From the NCBI GenBank assembly GCA_035385585.1, contig DAOOKJ010000004.1, forward strand, positions 1 to 46,423: 46,423 nucleotides of DNA, written 5' to 3'. This document shows positions 1-7,091 of the stretch, piece after piece; positions within the stretch are counted from its first letter, which is position 1, and each line of letters starts with the position of its first letter. This DNA is from DAOOKJ01 sp035385585. GTDB lineage: Bacteria; Patescibacteriota; Minisyncoccia; UBA6257. A model generated the notes under the pieces. It was not told the origin of the DNA, did not search any database, and was given only the letters and a program-made list of their open reading frames with translations. The translations under genes were made by a program, and so were the position numbers.

Positions 1-40
1 TTATCTTTTATCTTTTATTTATTATCTTTTATTTATTTTC
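1..40. repeat. AT-rich low-complexity tract
   Basis: Imperfect repeats of TTATCTTTTA / TTTATTTATT fill the space before the tRNA. No gene or clear promoter hexamers are visible in this short stretch. Similar AT-rich iterations occur at 13920-13986 and 35505-35540. Confidence 0.5.
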
Positions 41-112
41 CCTCCTGTAGTTTAACGGATAAAACATAGGCCTCCGGAGCCTAAAATCGAGGTTCGATTC
101 CTCGCAGGAGGA
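41..112 (+). tRNA. tRNA-Arg(CCG)
   Basis: A full cloverleaf can be folded. The acceptor stem is CCTCCTG (41-47) with CAGGAGG (105-111), and the discriminator is A112. The D stem is GTTT/AAAC. The anticodon stem is TAGGC (67-71) with GCCTA (79-83) around loop CTCCGGA, which gives anticodon CCG (74-76), reading CGG as arginine. The T arm is CGAGG-TTCGATT-CCTCG (88-104). The 3' CCA is not encoded. The endonuclease Q-like gene starts only 9 nt downstream, so the two are probably on one transcript. Confidence 0.95.
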
Positions 113-121
113 CAAATTCTT

Positions 122-1399
122 ATGAGAATTATTGCTGATTTCCATATTCATTCAAAATATTCAAGGGCCACTTCCAGAGAAATGGAGATTGCAAATCTCG
201 CTTTTAAGGCTCAAAAAAAAGGCATAAATGTAATTGGTACTGGCGATTTTACTCATCCCGAATGGTTTGAAGAATTAAAAAATAAATTAGAGCCAGCAGA
301 AGAAGGATTGTATAAAATAAAACCTCAGTTTGTAACTCCTCAGTTGCAAAATATCAGAACAAGATTTGTCATTTCTGGGGAGATTTCCAACATTTACCAA
401 CGGCATGGCAAAACAAGGAGGGTTCACAATCTTATAGTTTTACCCTCTCTGGAATCAGCAGAAAAAATTAATAAAGTTTTATCTTGGCAGGGAAATCTTA
501 AATCAGATGGCCGGCCGATTCTAGGTATGGATTCAGAAGAATTGTTAAAAATTGTTTTTGAGGCCGAGCCAATGGCAATGTTTATTCCAGCCCATATCTG
601 GACCCCATGGTTTTCGGTTTTTGGCTCAATGTCTGGTTTTGATTCTTTAGAAGAAGCATTTGGTGAAAATAAAAAGTATTTATCAGCGCTTGAGACTGGT
701 TTAAGCAGCGACCCTAAAATGAATTGGCGGTTATCTAGTTTGGATAAATTTAGTTTAGTTTCAAATTCAGATGCTCATTCTTTGGATAAATTAGGCAGAG
801 AGGCGAATGTTTTTGAATCTGATTTAAGCTATTTTACAATTAGGCAAGCGATTTTAAACAAAGACCCTCAAAAGTTTTTATTTACGATTGAGTTTTTCCC
901 GGAAGAGGGTAAATATCATTGGGATGGTCATCGTCTTTGTGGCATAAAAACTTCTCCCTCTGAAACAAAAAAGTTAAACGGAATCTGTCCAAAATGCAAC
1001 CGGCCTTTAACTTTAGGAGTTTTGTATCGGGTTGAAGAATTGGCAGACAGGGTTGAAGGAGATATTCCTCAAAATGTTGTTCCTTATAAAAGCTTGGTTC
1101 CTTTAAAAGAAATAATTGCCGATGTTTTAGGTTTAGGGGTAACTACTAAAGCCGTTGAAGAAAGTTATGAGCGTTTAATTAATGTTTTTGATAATGAATT
1201 CAATATTTTGCTCAATGTTTCGTTGGAAGAAATTGCGGAAATTACAACCCCCGAGATTATGGAAGGAATTAAAAGAGTGAGAGAGAGAAAAATAGATATT
1301 GAACCTGGTTACGATGGCGAGTTCGGCAAGATAAAAATATTTAACGAGGAAGAAAAAGAACAAACTCTCAAAAAACCTGAACCAAAAGCACTCTTCTAA
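122..1399 (+). CDS. Endonuclease Q-like PHP-domain DNA repair nuclease
   Basis: This 425-aa protein matches the EndoQ family, in which a PHP-type metal-dependent domain nicks DNA 5' to deaminated bases such as uracil or hypoxanthine. Visible PHP motifs are DFHIHSKYSR near the N-terminus (residues 6-15), GTGDFTHPEW (about 40), AHIWTPWFSVFGS (about 160) and SNSDAHSLDKLGRE (about 217), which together supply the His/Asp/Glu metal ligands. A Cys-containing zinc module follows (HRLCGIK, then NGICPKCNRPLTLG near 280-305), and then the family-typical segment LYRVEELADR. The length is normal for the family. The start is the first ATG, directly after the tRNA, with no Shine-Dalgarno. EndoQ is best characterised in Thermococcales and is patchy in bacteria. 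Family assignment is firm; activity here is inferred. Confidence 0.85.
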   Translation: MRIIADFHIHSKYSRATSREMEIANLAFKAQKKGINVIGTGDFTHPEWFEELKNKLEPAEEGLYKIKPQFVTPQLQNIRTRFVISGEISNIYQRHGKTRRVHNLIVLPSLESAEKINKVLSWQGNLKSDGRPILGMDSEELLKIVFEAEPMAMFIPAHIWTPWFSVFGSMSGFDSLEEAFGENKKYLSALETGLSSDPKMNWRLSSLDKFSLVSNSDAHSLDKLGREANVFESDLSYFTIRQAILNKDPQKFLFTIEFFPEEGKYHWDGHRLCGIKTSPSETKKLNGICPKCNRPLTLGVLYRVEELADRVEGDIPQNVVPYKSLVPLKEIIADVLGLGVTTKAVEESYERLINVFDNEFNILLNVSLEEIAEITTPEIMEGIKRVRERKIDIEPGYDGEFGKIKIFNEEEKEQTLKKPEPKALF

Positions 1400-1464
1400 T
1401 TGCAAGAATATTTAAGCAGTATTGGGGTAGATAGATTCAAACTATTTCAAAAAACGAAAAATTT

Positions 1465-1473
1465 TGGTAGAAT
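1465..1473 (+). promoter_or_regulatory. Extended -10 promoter before the small membrane gene
   Basis: TGG-TAGAAT (hexamer 1468-1473) resembles an extended -10 box. Transcription would start near 1480, giving a leader of about 6 nt before the ATG at 1486. No convincing -35 box is seen. Confidence 0.45.
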
Positions 1474-1485
1474 GTACCCAAGGAT

Positions 1486-1824
1486 ATGTTCTTGTTTTAT
1501 TTTTTAAAAAGGATTGTTTTTTACCTTTTCAACTTTTTAGACACTTATTATCTTGGCGGTTTTCATTTTTTCTTTGATTTATACCAAAATTTTATTTACC
1601 AAATAGAAAAAAAGTTGGGCTTTTTTGTCCATCTAAAAAATTTAACTACTCCTTTATGGTCCATCTATTCACTGCCCGCTTATATCATAAGTATTCCGGT
1701 TAGAATTTTTAAAGTTTTAATTAGCGGTTTCATCTTAATTTTTCTTTCTGTTGTATTCTGTTTAATATGTTGCGGCTGGGCGATTTTCCCGGTTTATTTA
1801 GTTTTAAAAACCATTTCCCCTTAA
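1486..1824 (+). CDS. Small polytopic membrane protein of unknown function
   Basis: This 112-aa protein is not recognised. It is rich in Phe, Leu, Ile and Tyr. It has a hydrophobic N-terminal stretch (residues 1-30), a middle segment with PAYIISIPVRIF, and a strong membrane segment near 78-105 that contains the cysteine pair CLICCGW. It probably spans the membrane two or three times. The gene has its own extended -10 promoter and ends 16 nt before the start of the membrane-anchored Clp-like ATPase. A shared role in the membrane is plausible but rests only on adjacency. Confidence 0.65.
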   Translation: MFLFYFLKRIVFYLFNFLDTYYLGGFHFFFDLYQNFIYQIEKKLGFFVHLKNLTTPLWSIYSLPAYIISIPVRIFKVLISGFILIFLSVVFCLICCGWAIFPVYLVLKTISP

Positions 1825-1840
1825 TTCTTTCTATAATTTG

Positions 1841-4369
1841 ATGGCTAAAATTCTTAAAATTTCTACCGCCTCCGAGAAAGAAATAATTTTAAAAGATGAT
1901 TATTTCTTTTTATCTGCTTTAAATCGTTATTTATTCAAGATACTTTTTACTGTTTTTCTTATTCTAGGCTTGATTTTTTCTTTAGCTTTGATTTTTTTGA
2001 TTGGTGGTCGTTGGCTATATTTAGGGATTCTTCTTTTCCTTTTTTTTGTTTTTGTTTCTTTTAAGAAAAACCTTTCTGATTATTCATTGAGAAAAATCTC
2101 AAAAAGAACAAAAGTAATTAACCTTAGCAATTATCTATCTTTATCACTAAAAGACTTTTTGCTTCAAACTAAAGATTTTGCTTTTAAAAATAAAATTTCT
2201 TATCCTTTGTCTCTTCTTTATTTACTTCTTTCAGATAGAGATATTGGCGAGTGTTTGTACCGAATAGACATTACCCAAGACAATTTAAGGGAATTATTGG
2301 AAAAAATTTTGGAAAATAAGACAAATTCAAATTTAGGCGATTTTTTGGAATTTTTAAGAAAAATTCTTCATGGTGCTTTTTATGAGGCTATAGAATTAAA
2401 GGCAGAATCTATATCTAAAGAAAGTTTATTTTTAGCCCTTTTCTCTTTAAACGACCCCTTGATAGAAAAAATTTTTAATTACGGCCATTTAGAAAAAAAC
2501 GATTTATCGGTTGCTTTTGTTTTAAATAGTTTGTCAAAAAAGAAGGGAATCCAGGTGATAAGCGGTTTGAGCGATCTTAAAAGAGAACCATTTCGGGTTC
2601 AAAAAGTAAAGGTTAATAAAGCTCTCACCTCTCGACCCACCCCAACTCTGGACAAGTATGTAGTTGATTTCACCCAATTGGCCAAAGATTTAAAAATCGG
2701 AATAATGATTGGCCATGAAGAAGAATATGAAAGTTTAATCAATTTATTGAGCCGGCCTGATAAAAAAAATGTTTTAATGGTGGGACCTTCAGGGGTTGGA
2801 AAAGAAACGATTGTTTCTTATTTTGCATATAATTTAGTAAGAGATAATGTTCCGCCTGCCTTAAGGGACTCCCGTCTTTATTCTTTGTCATTAGTTTCTT
2901 TGTTTAGAGAAGCAGATAGGCCAGAAGAAATTTTTAATACCCTATCCCTTATTAGCAAGGAAATAGAACTTAACCAAGATATTATTTTATATCTACCTGA
3001 TTTTGAAACTTTTAAGATGACCACGCAGGAGACAGCGGGACTGTCGGCTTTAGACATTATAAAACCGATTATTCTTTCTTCAACTATTCCAGTGATTGCG
3101 GCAACAACTCCTGATAATTATTATAAATATTTAGAAAATGATTCTTCAATTTTAGAAAATTTTTCAGTTTTAAGGGTGAAAGAAATTACCCCCCTGCAGG
3201 CAATTAAAGTTTTATCTTTTCGGACATTAGAATGGGAAAAGAAATCTAAAATTAAAATCAGTTATAAAGCCATCAAAAGAGCGGTTAATTTGGCGACAAG
3301 GTTCTATCCTAATATACCTCTTCCAACTTCTGCTCAAAATATTTTAGCCGAAGCCTTTGAGGGCGCTAAAAGAAAAAATGAGAAAATTTTATTAGAACAA
3401 AATGTTGTTGAGTTAGTCAGTGTCAAAACTGGTATTCCCTTAGAAATTTCAGAGCAAAAGGAAAAAGAAAAACTGCTTGATTTAGAAAATATTATCCACC
3501 GCTATTTGATTAATCAGGAGGAAGCAGTTAAATTAGTAGCCAGCGCCCTGCGACAGTATCGGGCGGGCTTAGCAAGCGAAAAAAAACCAATCGCGGTTTT
3601 TCTTTTTGTTGGACCAACCGGAGTTGGAAAAACTGAATTAGCGAAAACTTTAGCCAAAGTTTATTTTGGCAGTGAAAAAAATATGGTTCGTTTTGATATG
3701 GCTCAATATCAGGATAGAAAAAGCGTTTATTATTTCATTGGCGACCCTGAAGGAAAAATGAGCGGCGAGCTAACCGAGGCAGTTAAAAATAACCCCTTTT
3801 CTTTAATTCTTTTGGACGAATTTGAAAAAGCGCACCCAGAGGTTTTAAATCTTTTTCTTTCTCTCTTTGATGAGGGAAGATTAACAGATAATATCGGTCA
3901 AGTTATCGATTTTACTCACACCATTATTATTGCCACTTCTAATGCCTTATCGGAGTTTATCATTGAAGAATTAGATAAAAAAACTAATTTTAAAGAAATA
4001 ACCAAAAGATTAAAAAAGAAATTAGTTGCTTTTTTTAAACCAGAACTTTTAAACCGCTTTGACGAAGTGGTGGTTTTTAAACCATTATCTCCAAGTTACT
4101 TAAAAGAAATTGTTAAATTAAAATTAACTGAATTAGAAAGCTCTTTAAATTTTTCTAAAAAGATAGAAATTAATTTTTCTCAGGAAGTGATTCAAAAAAT
4201 CGCTCAGTTAGGCTATAATCCTTTTTTTGGCGCCAGACCGCTCAATTCTGTCATTAGGCATTACATTAAAGAGCCGCTGGCTCAAATTATTCTTCAGGAT
4301 AAAGTTAAAGAGGGTGATAAAATAAATTTTATTTTAGAAAATAACAAGATTAAAATTTCTACAGAATAA
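1841..4369 (+). CDS. Membrane-anchored Clp-type AAA+ ATPase with degenerate first module
   Basis: An 842-aa ClpB/ClpC-like protein. Two membrane segments lie near residues 32-73, followed by a region resembling a Clp N-domain (about 110-230) and two AAA+ modules. D1 keeps a Walker A (GPSGVGKET, about 315), but its Walker B reads IILYLPDFE where Clp proteins have IDEIH, and the usual LERRF arginine-finger segment reads ILENF. D2 has an intact Walker A (GPTGVGKTELA, about 593), Walker B (LILLDEFEKAHPEV), sensor ATSN and arginine finger (PELLNRFDE). The D2 pore loop, usually GYVGYEEGG, is shortened to GDPEGKMSG and lacks the gripping tyrosine. The D1 pore segment also lacks an aromatic. ATG 1841 is chosen; an in-frame TTG lies at 1838, and TATAAT lies at 1832-1837. 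The protein is probably not a classical threading unfoldase, and its role is unknown. Confidence 0.8.
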   Translation: MAKILKISTASEKEIILKDDYFFLSALNRYLFKILFTVFLILGLIFSLALIFLIGGRWLYLGILLFLFFVFVSFKKNLSDYSLRKISKRTKVINLSNYLSLSLKDFLLQTKDFAFKNKISYPLSLLYLLLSDRDIGECLYRIDITQDNLRELLEKILENKTNSNLGDFLEFLRKILHGAFYEAIELKAESISKESLFLALFSLNDPLIEKIFNYGHLEKNDLSVAFVLNSLSKKKGIQVISGLSDLKREPFRVQKVKVNKALTSRPTPTLDKYVVDFTQLAKDLKIGIMIGHEEEYESLINLLSRPDKKNVLMVGPSGVGKETIVSYFAYNLVRDNVPPALRDSRLYSLSLVSLFREADRPEEIFNTLSLISKEIELNQDIILYLPDFETFKMTTQETAGLSALDIIKPIILSSTIPVIAATTPDNYYKYLENDSSILENFSVLRVKEITPLQAIKVLSFRTLEWEKKSKIKISYKAIKRAVNLATRFYPNIPLPTSAQNILAEAFEGAKRKNEKILLEQNVVELVSVKTGIPLEISEQKEKEKLLDLENIIHRYLINQEEAVKLVASALRQYRAGLASEKKPIAVFLFVGPTGVGKTELAKTLAKVYFGSEKNMVRFDMAQYQDRKSVYYFIGDPEGKMSGELTEAVKNNPFSLILLDEFEKAHPEVLNLFLSLFDEGRLTDNIGQVIDFTHTIIIATSNALSEFIIEELDKKTNFKEITKRLKKKLVAFFKPELLNRFDEVVVFKPLSPSYLKEIVKLKLTELESSLNFSKKIEINFSQEVIQKIAQLGYNPFFGARPLNSVIRHYIKEPLAQIILQDKVKEGDKINFILENNKIKISTE

Positions 4370-4389
4370 AACTAATTATTTTAATAACT

Positions 4390-5034
4390 ATGACAATAAT
4401 AAGAAATCTTTTTCGGGAAAAATTAAATCCAGTCACAAGGAACCTATTGATTCTCAATATTTTAAATATTAGCGGCTGGGCTTTCGTTAATCCTATTTTT
4501 GCAATTTTTGTTTTGAATCGCATAGAGGCAGCAACGATTAAAACTGTTGGAATGCTATATTTTCTTTATTGGATAATTAAGGCAATTCTTCAACTTTTTA
4601 TTTCTGATTATTTAGACAGAGTAAAAGGGGAAGCCGATGATTTTTTTGCCTTGCTAGTTGGTCAATTTTTAAATACTTTAGTACCGATTCTTCTAATGTT
4701 TGCTCATAATGTTTTGGAAGTTTACATTATTTTTATTATTTATGGCATTGGAGACGCAATGGCTGTTCCTTCTTGGAATTCTTTATTTACTCGGCATATT
4801 AATCAAAAAAGAATCAGTTTTGAATGGGCCCTGAATTCCACTGGTTTTAATTTGGGCTCTGCTTTTGCTATTCTAGCTGGTTCATCTCTAGCTACTCTTT
4901 TTGGTTTCCCCATTGTCTTCTTTGTTGTGTTTCTTTGCCAACTAATTGGTTTAATTTTGCTAGTTTTGATAAGGCATCACTTTATTGGTAAGAAAAAGGA
5001 AGCAATTGATTATTTTGTTACCTTGAAATCATAG
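4390..5034 (+). CDS. Half-size MFS-like membrane protein
   Basis: This 214-aa hydrophobic protein has about six membrane segments and resembles the N-terminal half of a major facilitator superfamily transporter. Between segments 2 and 3 it carries ISDYLDRVKGEADD, which is like the MFS loop 2-3 motif. A Pro-containing segment near 120-135 (GIGDAMAVPSWNS) recalls MFS helix 4-5 regions. A full transporter would have 12 helices and about 400 aa, and no second half follows, because a Nudix gene begins 4 nt later. It may work as a homodimer, or be a reduced paralogue with another role. The substrate cannot be told. Confidence 0.65.
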   Translation: MTIIRNLFREKLNPVTRNLLILNILNISGWAFVNPIFAIFVLNRIEAATIKTVGMLYFLYWIIKAILQLFISDYLDRVKGEADDFFALLVGQFLNTLVPILLMFAHNVLEVYIIFIIYGIGDAMAVPSWNSLFTRHINQKRISFEWALNSTGFNLGSAFAILAGSSLATLFGFPIVFFVVFLCQLIGLILLVLIRHHFIGKKKEAIDYFVTLKS

Positions 5035-5037
5035 TAT

Positions 5038-5472
5038 ATGAAACCAGAAATTTCAGCCGGAATTTTAATTTTTAGAAAAACAGATAAAGGAAGGGAGTAT
5101 CTTCTTCTTCATTATCCCTCACTAAAGGAGGGCAAAGATTATTGGGAATTTCCCAAGGGTCATCTTGAAGGCAAAGAAAAGCCGGAAGAAGCGGCGATAA
5201 GAGAATTGGAAGAAGAAACTGGCTTAAAAATTAAAAAATTAATCCCTGGTTTTAAAAAGAAAATTAAATATTTTTTTAGAAAAGATAATCAGATAATTTT
5301 TAAAATAGTTTATTATTTTTTAGCTGAAACCGAGGATAAAAAAGTAAAAATTTCTTCAGAACACTTAGGTTTCCAATGGCTAAATCCAGATAAGGCAAAG
5401 AAATTAGTAAAATTTAAAAATAGCCGCCAATTGATTGAAGAAGCGGAATCGTTTTTGGCGGCTGTTAAATAA
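5038..5472 (+). CDS. Nudix hydrolase (Ap4A hydrolase-like)
   Basis: This 144-aa protein has a complete Nudix box at about residues 41-63: GHLEGKE, then RELEEETGL, matching GX5EX7REUXEEXGU. The REXXEE glutamates bind Mg2+. The family hydrolyses nucleoside diphosphates linked to another moiety. The N-terminal SAGILIFRK and the DYWEFPKGHLEGKE context resemble bis(5'-nucleosyl)-tetraphosphatases, which degrade Ap4A-type dinucleotides made by aminoacyl-tRNA synthetases. The start follows the preceding stop by 3 nt. The gene ends 6 nt from the end of the convergent rplT, with no obvious terminator between. Confidence 0.85.
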   Translation: MKPEISAGILIFRKTDKGREYLLLHYPSLKEGKDYWEFPKGHLEGKEKPEEAAIRELEEETGLKIKKLIPGFKKKIKYFFRKDNQIIFKIVYYFLAETEDKKVKISSEHLGFQWLNPDKAKKLVKFKNSRQLIEEAESFLAAVK

Positions 5473-5478
5473 ATTGCC

Positions 5479-5826
5479 TTATTTTATTATTGCTGTTGTA
5501 ATTTCTTTGAATATATGAGGATGTTTTTCTGCTAATTCTGCCAAAATTTTTCTGTCTAAGATGATGTTTTGTTGTTTAAGTTTAGAAATAAATTGATTAT
5601 AAGTTAAGCCGGTTTCTCGTGAGGCAGCGTTAATTTTTACTGTCCAAAGATTTCTTTTTTCTCTTTTTTTTCTTTTGCGGTCCTTAAAAGCATGGCTCCA
5701 CGAATGAACTAATGCTTCATTTGCTTGGCGATATTTAGATTTTCTTCCATATTTAAAACCTTTGGTATATTTTATTACCTTTTTTTTCCTTTTTTTAGAC
5801 ATTACCCCACCTTTTACTCTAGTCAT
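5479..5826 (-). CDS. rplT: Ribosomal protein L20
   Basis: A 115-aa basic protein of the L20 family, which binds 23S rRNA early in large-subunit assembly. Family features include the N-terminal TRVKGGVMSKKRKKKV, the central YRQANEALVHSWSHAFKDRKRKKREKR helix region (split here as YRQANEALVHS and FKDRKRKKREKR), and NAASRETGLTYNQFISKL. It is the last gene of infC-rpmI-rplT, starting 5 nt after rpmI. In many bacteria L20 represses this operon through a leader structure. The nested repeat at 6534-6720 upstream of infC is a candidate for such a leader, but the sequence does not prove it. Confidence 0.95.
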   Translation of the reverse strand: MTRVKGGVMSKKRKKKVIKYTKGFKYGRKSKYRQANEALVHSWSHAFKDRKRKKREKRNLWTVKINAASRETGLTYNQFISKLKQQNIILDRKILAELAEKHPHIFKEITTAIIK

Positions 5827-5831
5827 AAAAT

Positions 5832-6017
5832 TTAGTGATAAATTTTAAGAATATCTTTTTTAAGATTTGAAGCCGAGACTAAACTTCGTTTAGCCCTTTT
5901 TACTTTACTTTTCTTTTTTGCTTGATTGTGGCCAAGATGTGATTGCCTTCTTAGCATCTTTCCTTTTTTTGTTATTTTTACTCTTGCTTCTATTAAATTT
6001 TTGCCCATTTTTTTCAT
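5832..6017 (-). CDS. rpmI: Ribosomal protein L35
   Basis: A 61-aa, very Lys/Arg-rich protein lying between infC and rplT, which is the classic position of rpmI. Recognisable L35 features are VKITKKGKMLRRQSHLGHN and a basic C-terminal helix (KRAKRSLVSASNLKKDILK). It is a component of the 50S subunit. The start is 6 nt downstream of the infC stop, so translation is probably coupled. The length is normal for the family. Confidence 0.9.
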   Translation of the reverse strand: MKKMGKNLIEARVKITKKGKMLRRQSHLGHNQAKKKSKVKRAKRSLVSASNLKKDILKIYH

Positions 6018-6023
6018 AAAAAA

Positions 6024-6509
6024 CTAAATTTTTCTAATAGACATTATAAATCCCATTGGAATTTTTTTCAGAGGCTGGGTGAAACTTATTGGTGTTTTAA
6101 GACAATTTATGAAATCTTTCATTTTTTTTTCTGCTAGATCAGGATGAGCTTTTTCTCTTCCTCTGAGCCTCATCTCTATTGTTACTGGCCTATTTTCCTC
6201 TAGAAATTCATCAACTTTTTTGGCTTTTGTTTGAATATCATGAATTCCTTCATTAAAACCCAACCTAATGATTTTTGGCAGGTTTTGTTTTTCTTTTAAT
6301 TTTAACTTTTTTATTTTTTTTTCTTGAAGATATTTTAATTTATTTCTATCTCCTAGTTGGTAAACTGGAGGGATAGTTTTTTTAGTTTTTATGACTAAAT
6401 CTAGATTTTTCTCTCTCGCCAATTCAAGAGCCTCCTTAAAAGAAAGAAGGCCAACAAATTTACCATTTTCATCAATTAATCTAATTTCAGAATTTTCCGA
6501 TAAAGACAT
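6024..6509 (-). CDS. infC: Translation initiation factor IF-3
   Basis: A 161-aa IF-3, which binds the 30S subunit and checks initiator tRNA-start codon pairing. The N-domain has IRLIDENGKFVGLLSFKEAL and a linker rich in Lys. The C-domain has RLGFNEGIHDIQTKAKKVDE and the typical MRLRGREKAHPDLA stretch. It starts with ATG, unlike the AUU start used for autoregulation in E. coli, and no Shine-Dalgarno is visible. It heads infC-rpmI-rplT. Upstream lies a nested inverted repeat, then ssrA and smpB on the same strand. Confidence 0.93.
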   Translation of the reverse strand: MSLSENSEIRLIDENGKFVGLLSFKEALELAREKNLDLVIKTKKTIPPVYQLGDRNKLKYLQEKKIKKLKLKEKQNLPKIIRLGFNEGIHDIQTKAKKVDEFLEENRPVTIEMRLRGREKAHPDLAEKKMKDFINCLKTPISFTQPLKKIPMGFIMSIRKI

Positions 6510-6533
6510 TTTGATTTAGGAATAAACTATTAA

Positions 6534-6720
6534 CCCCGCATTTATAAAAGATAAATTTTATCCCGCACCTTTAGAAAATTGATTGTATCGAATATGTCTT
6601 TAGCCTTTATCTCCTAAAAGGGCGGGATAAAAAAAGGTAAAATTATCTTAGAATTTTAGAGCAAATTCTATTTTTTATTTTAAAGAGTTTTGGCAAAACC
6701 AATCTTTTATAAGTGCGGGG
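6534..6720 (-). repeat. Nested inverted repeat between ssrA and infC
   Basis: The outer arms CCCCGCATTTATAAAAGAT (6534-6552) and ATCTTTTATAAGTGCGGGG (6702-6720) are inverted copies with one mismatch in 19. Nested inside are perfect 11-bp arms TTTTATCCCGC (6556-6566) and GCGGGATAAAA (6622-6632), with further weaker pairing of CTTTAG/CTAAAAG next to them. On the minus strand the outer arm begins immediately after the tmRNA discriminator base (6721) and closes 24 nt before the infC start codon. It could be a tmRNA 3' trailer, a terminator-like structure, an infC-operon leader or a small palindromic element. I recognise no known family. Confidence 0.75.
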
Positions 6721-7091
6721 TGGAGATGGCGAGAGTTGAACTCGCGTCTAGAAAGTTCTTTTTTATAACTCGACAAGCTTGGTTCAATTTTTATAGTTCT
6801 TATAAAAGGAAGAATTGAACAAACCTTTTTTATAAGACTGCCTTAAAGGTTTCGTTAGAAAGAACAAGGCAGATTTCTTTCTGACTAATCTCGGCTGTTT
6901 AAGCCTTTTGGTTTACCGAGAATGAGCCAAAAGACTTCTCTAAAATAGAGAAACTTTGCCTACCCGTTAGGCATAGGCAAAGCTGTAATTTCTTGTGGCA
7001 TTTAAAGCCGCTTTGGTTATTTTAAGAGGTAACAAAGCTTCCTCTGCTTGCATATAAAAAAGAATTCTTTCTATCGAAGCCCGACATCCCC
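6721..7091 (-). ncRNA. ssrA: tmRNA (trans-translation RNA)
   Basis: A transfer-messenger RNA of about 371 nt that, with SmpB, rescues stalled ribosomes. The 5' end GGGGATG (7091-7085) pairs with CATCTCC (6728-6722), with one G-U, to make the acceptor stem. The discriminator is A at 6721. The T arm is GCGAG-TTCAACT-CTCGC, and the 5' D-like segment reads CGGGCTTCGATAG. Helix P2 pairs TAGAAAG (7073-7067) with CTTTCTA (6755-6749) and continues with a 12-bp TTCTTTTTTATA/TATAAAAAAGAA stem. The tag frame (7011-6967) reads about AALNATRNYSFAYA then TAA, and the stop lies in the loop of a TTTGCCTA/TAGGCAAA hairpin. The 5' end lies inside the end of smpB. The 3' CCA is not encoded. Confidence 0.93.

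Noticed and set aside
1..40. CRISPR-like repeat at the left edge
   Set aside because: The units are short, imperfect and without spacers; it is simple AT-rich sequence.
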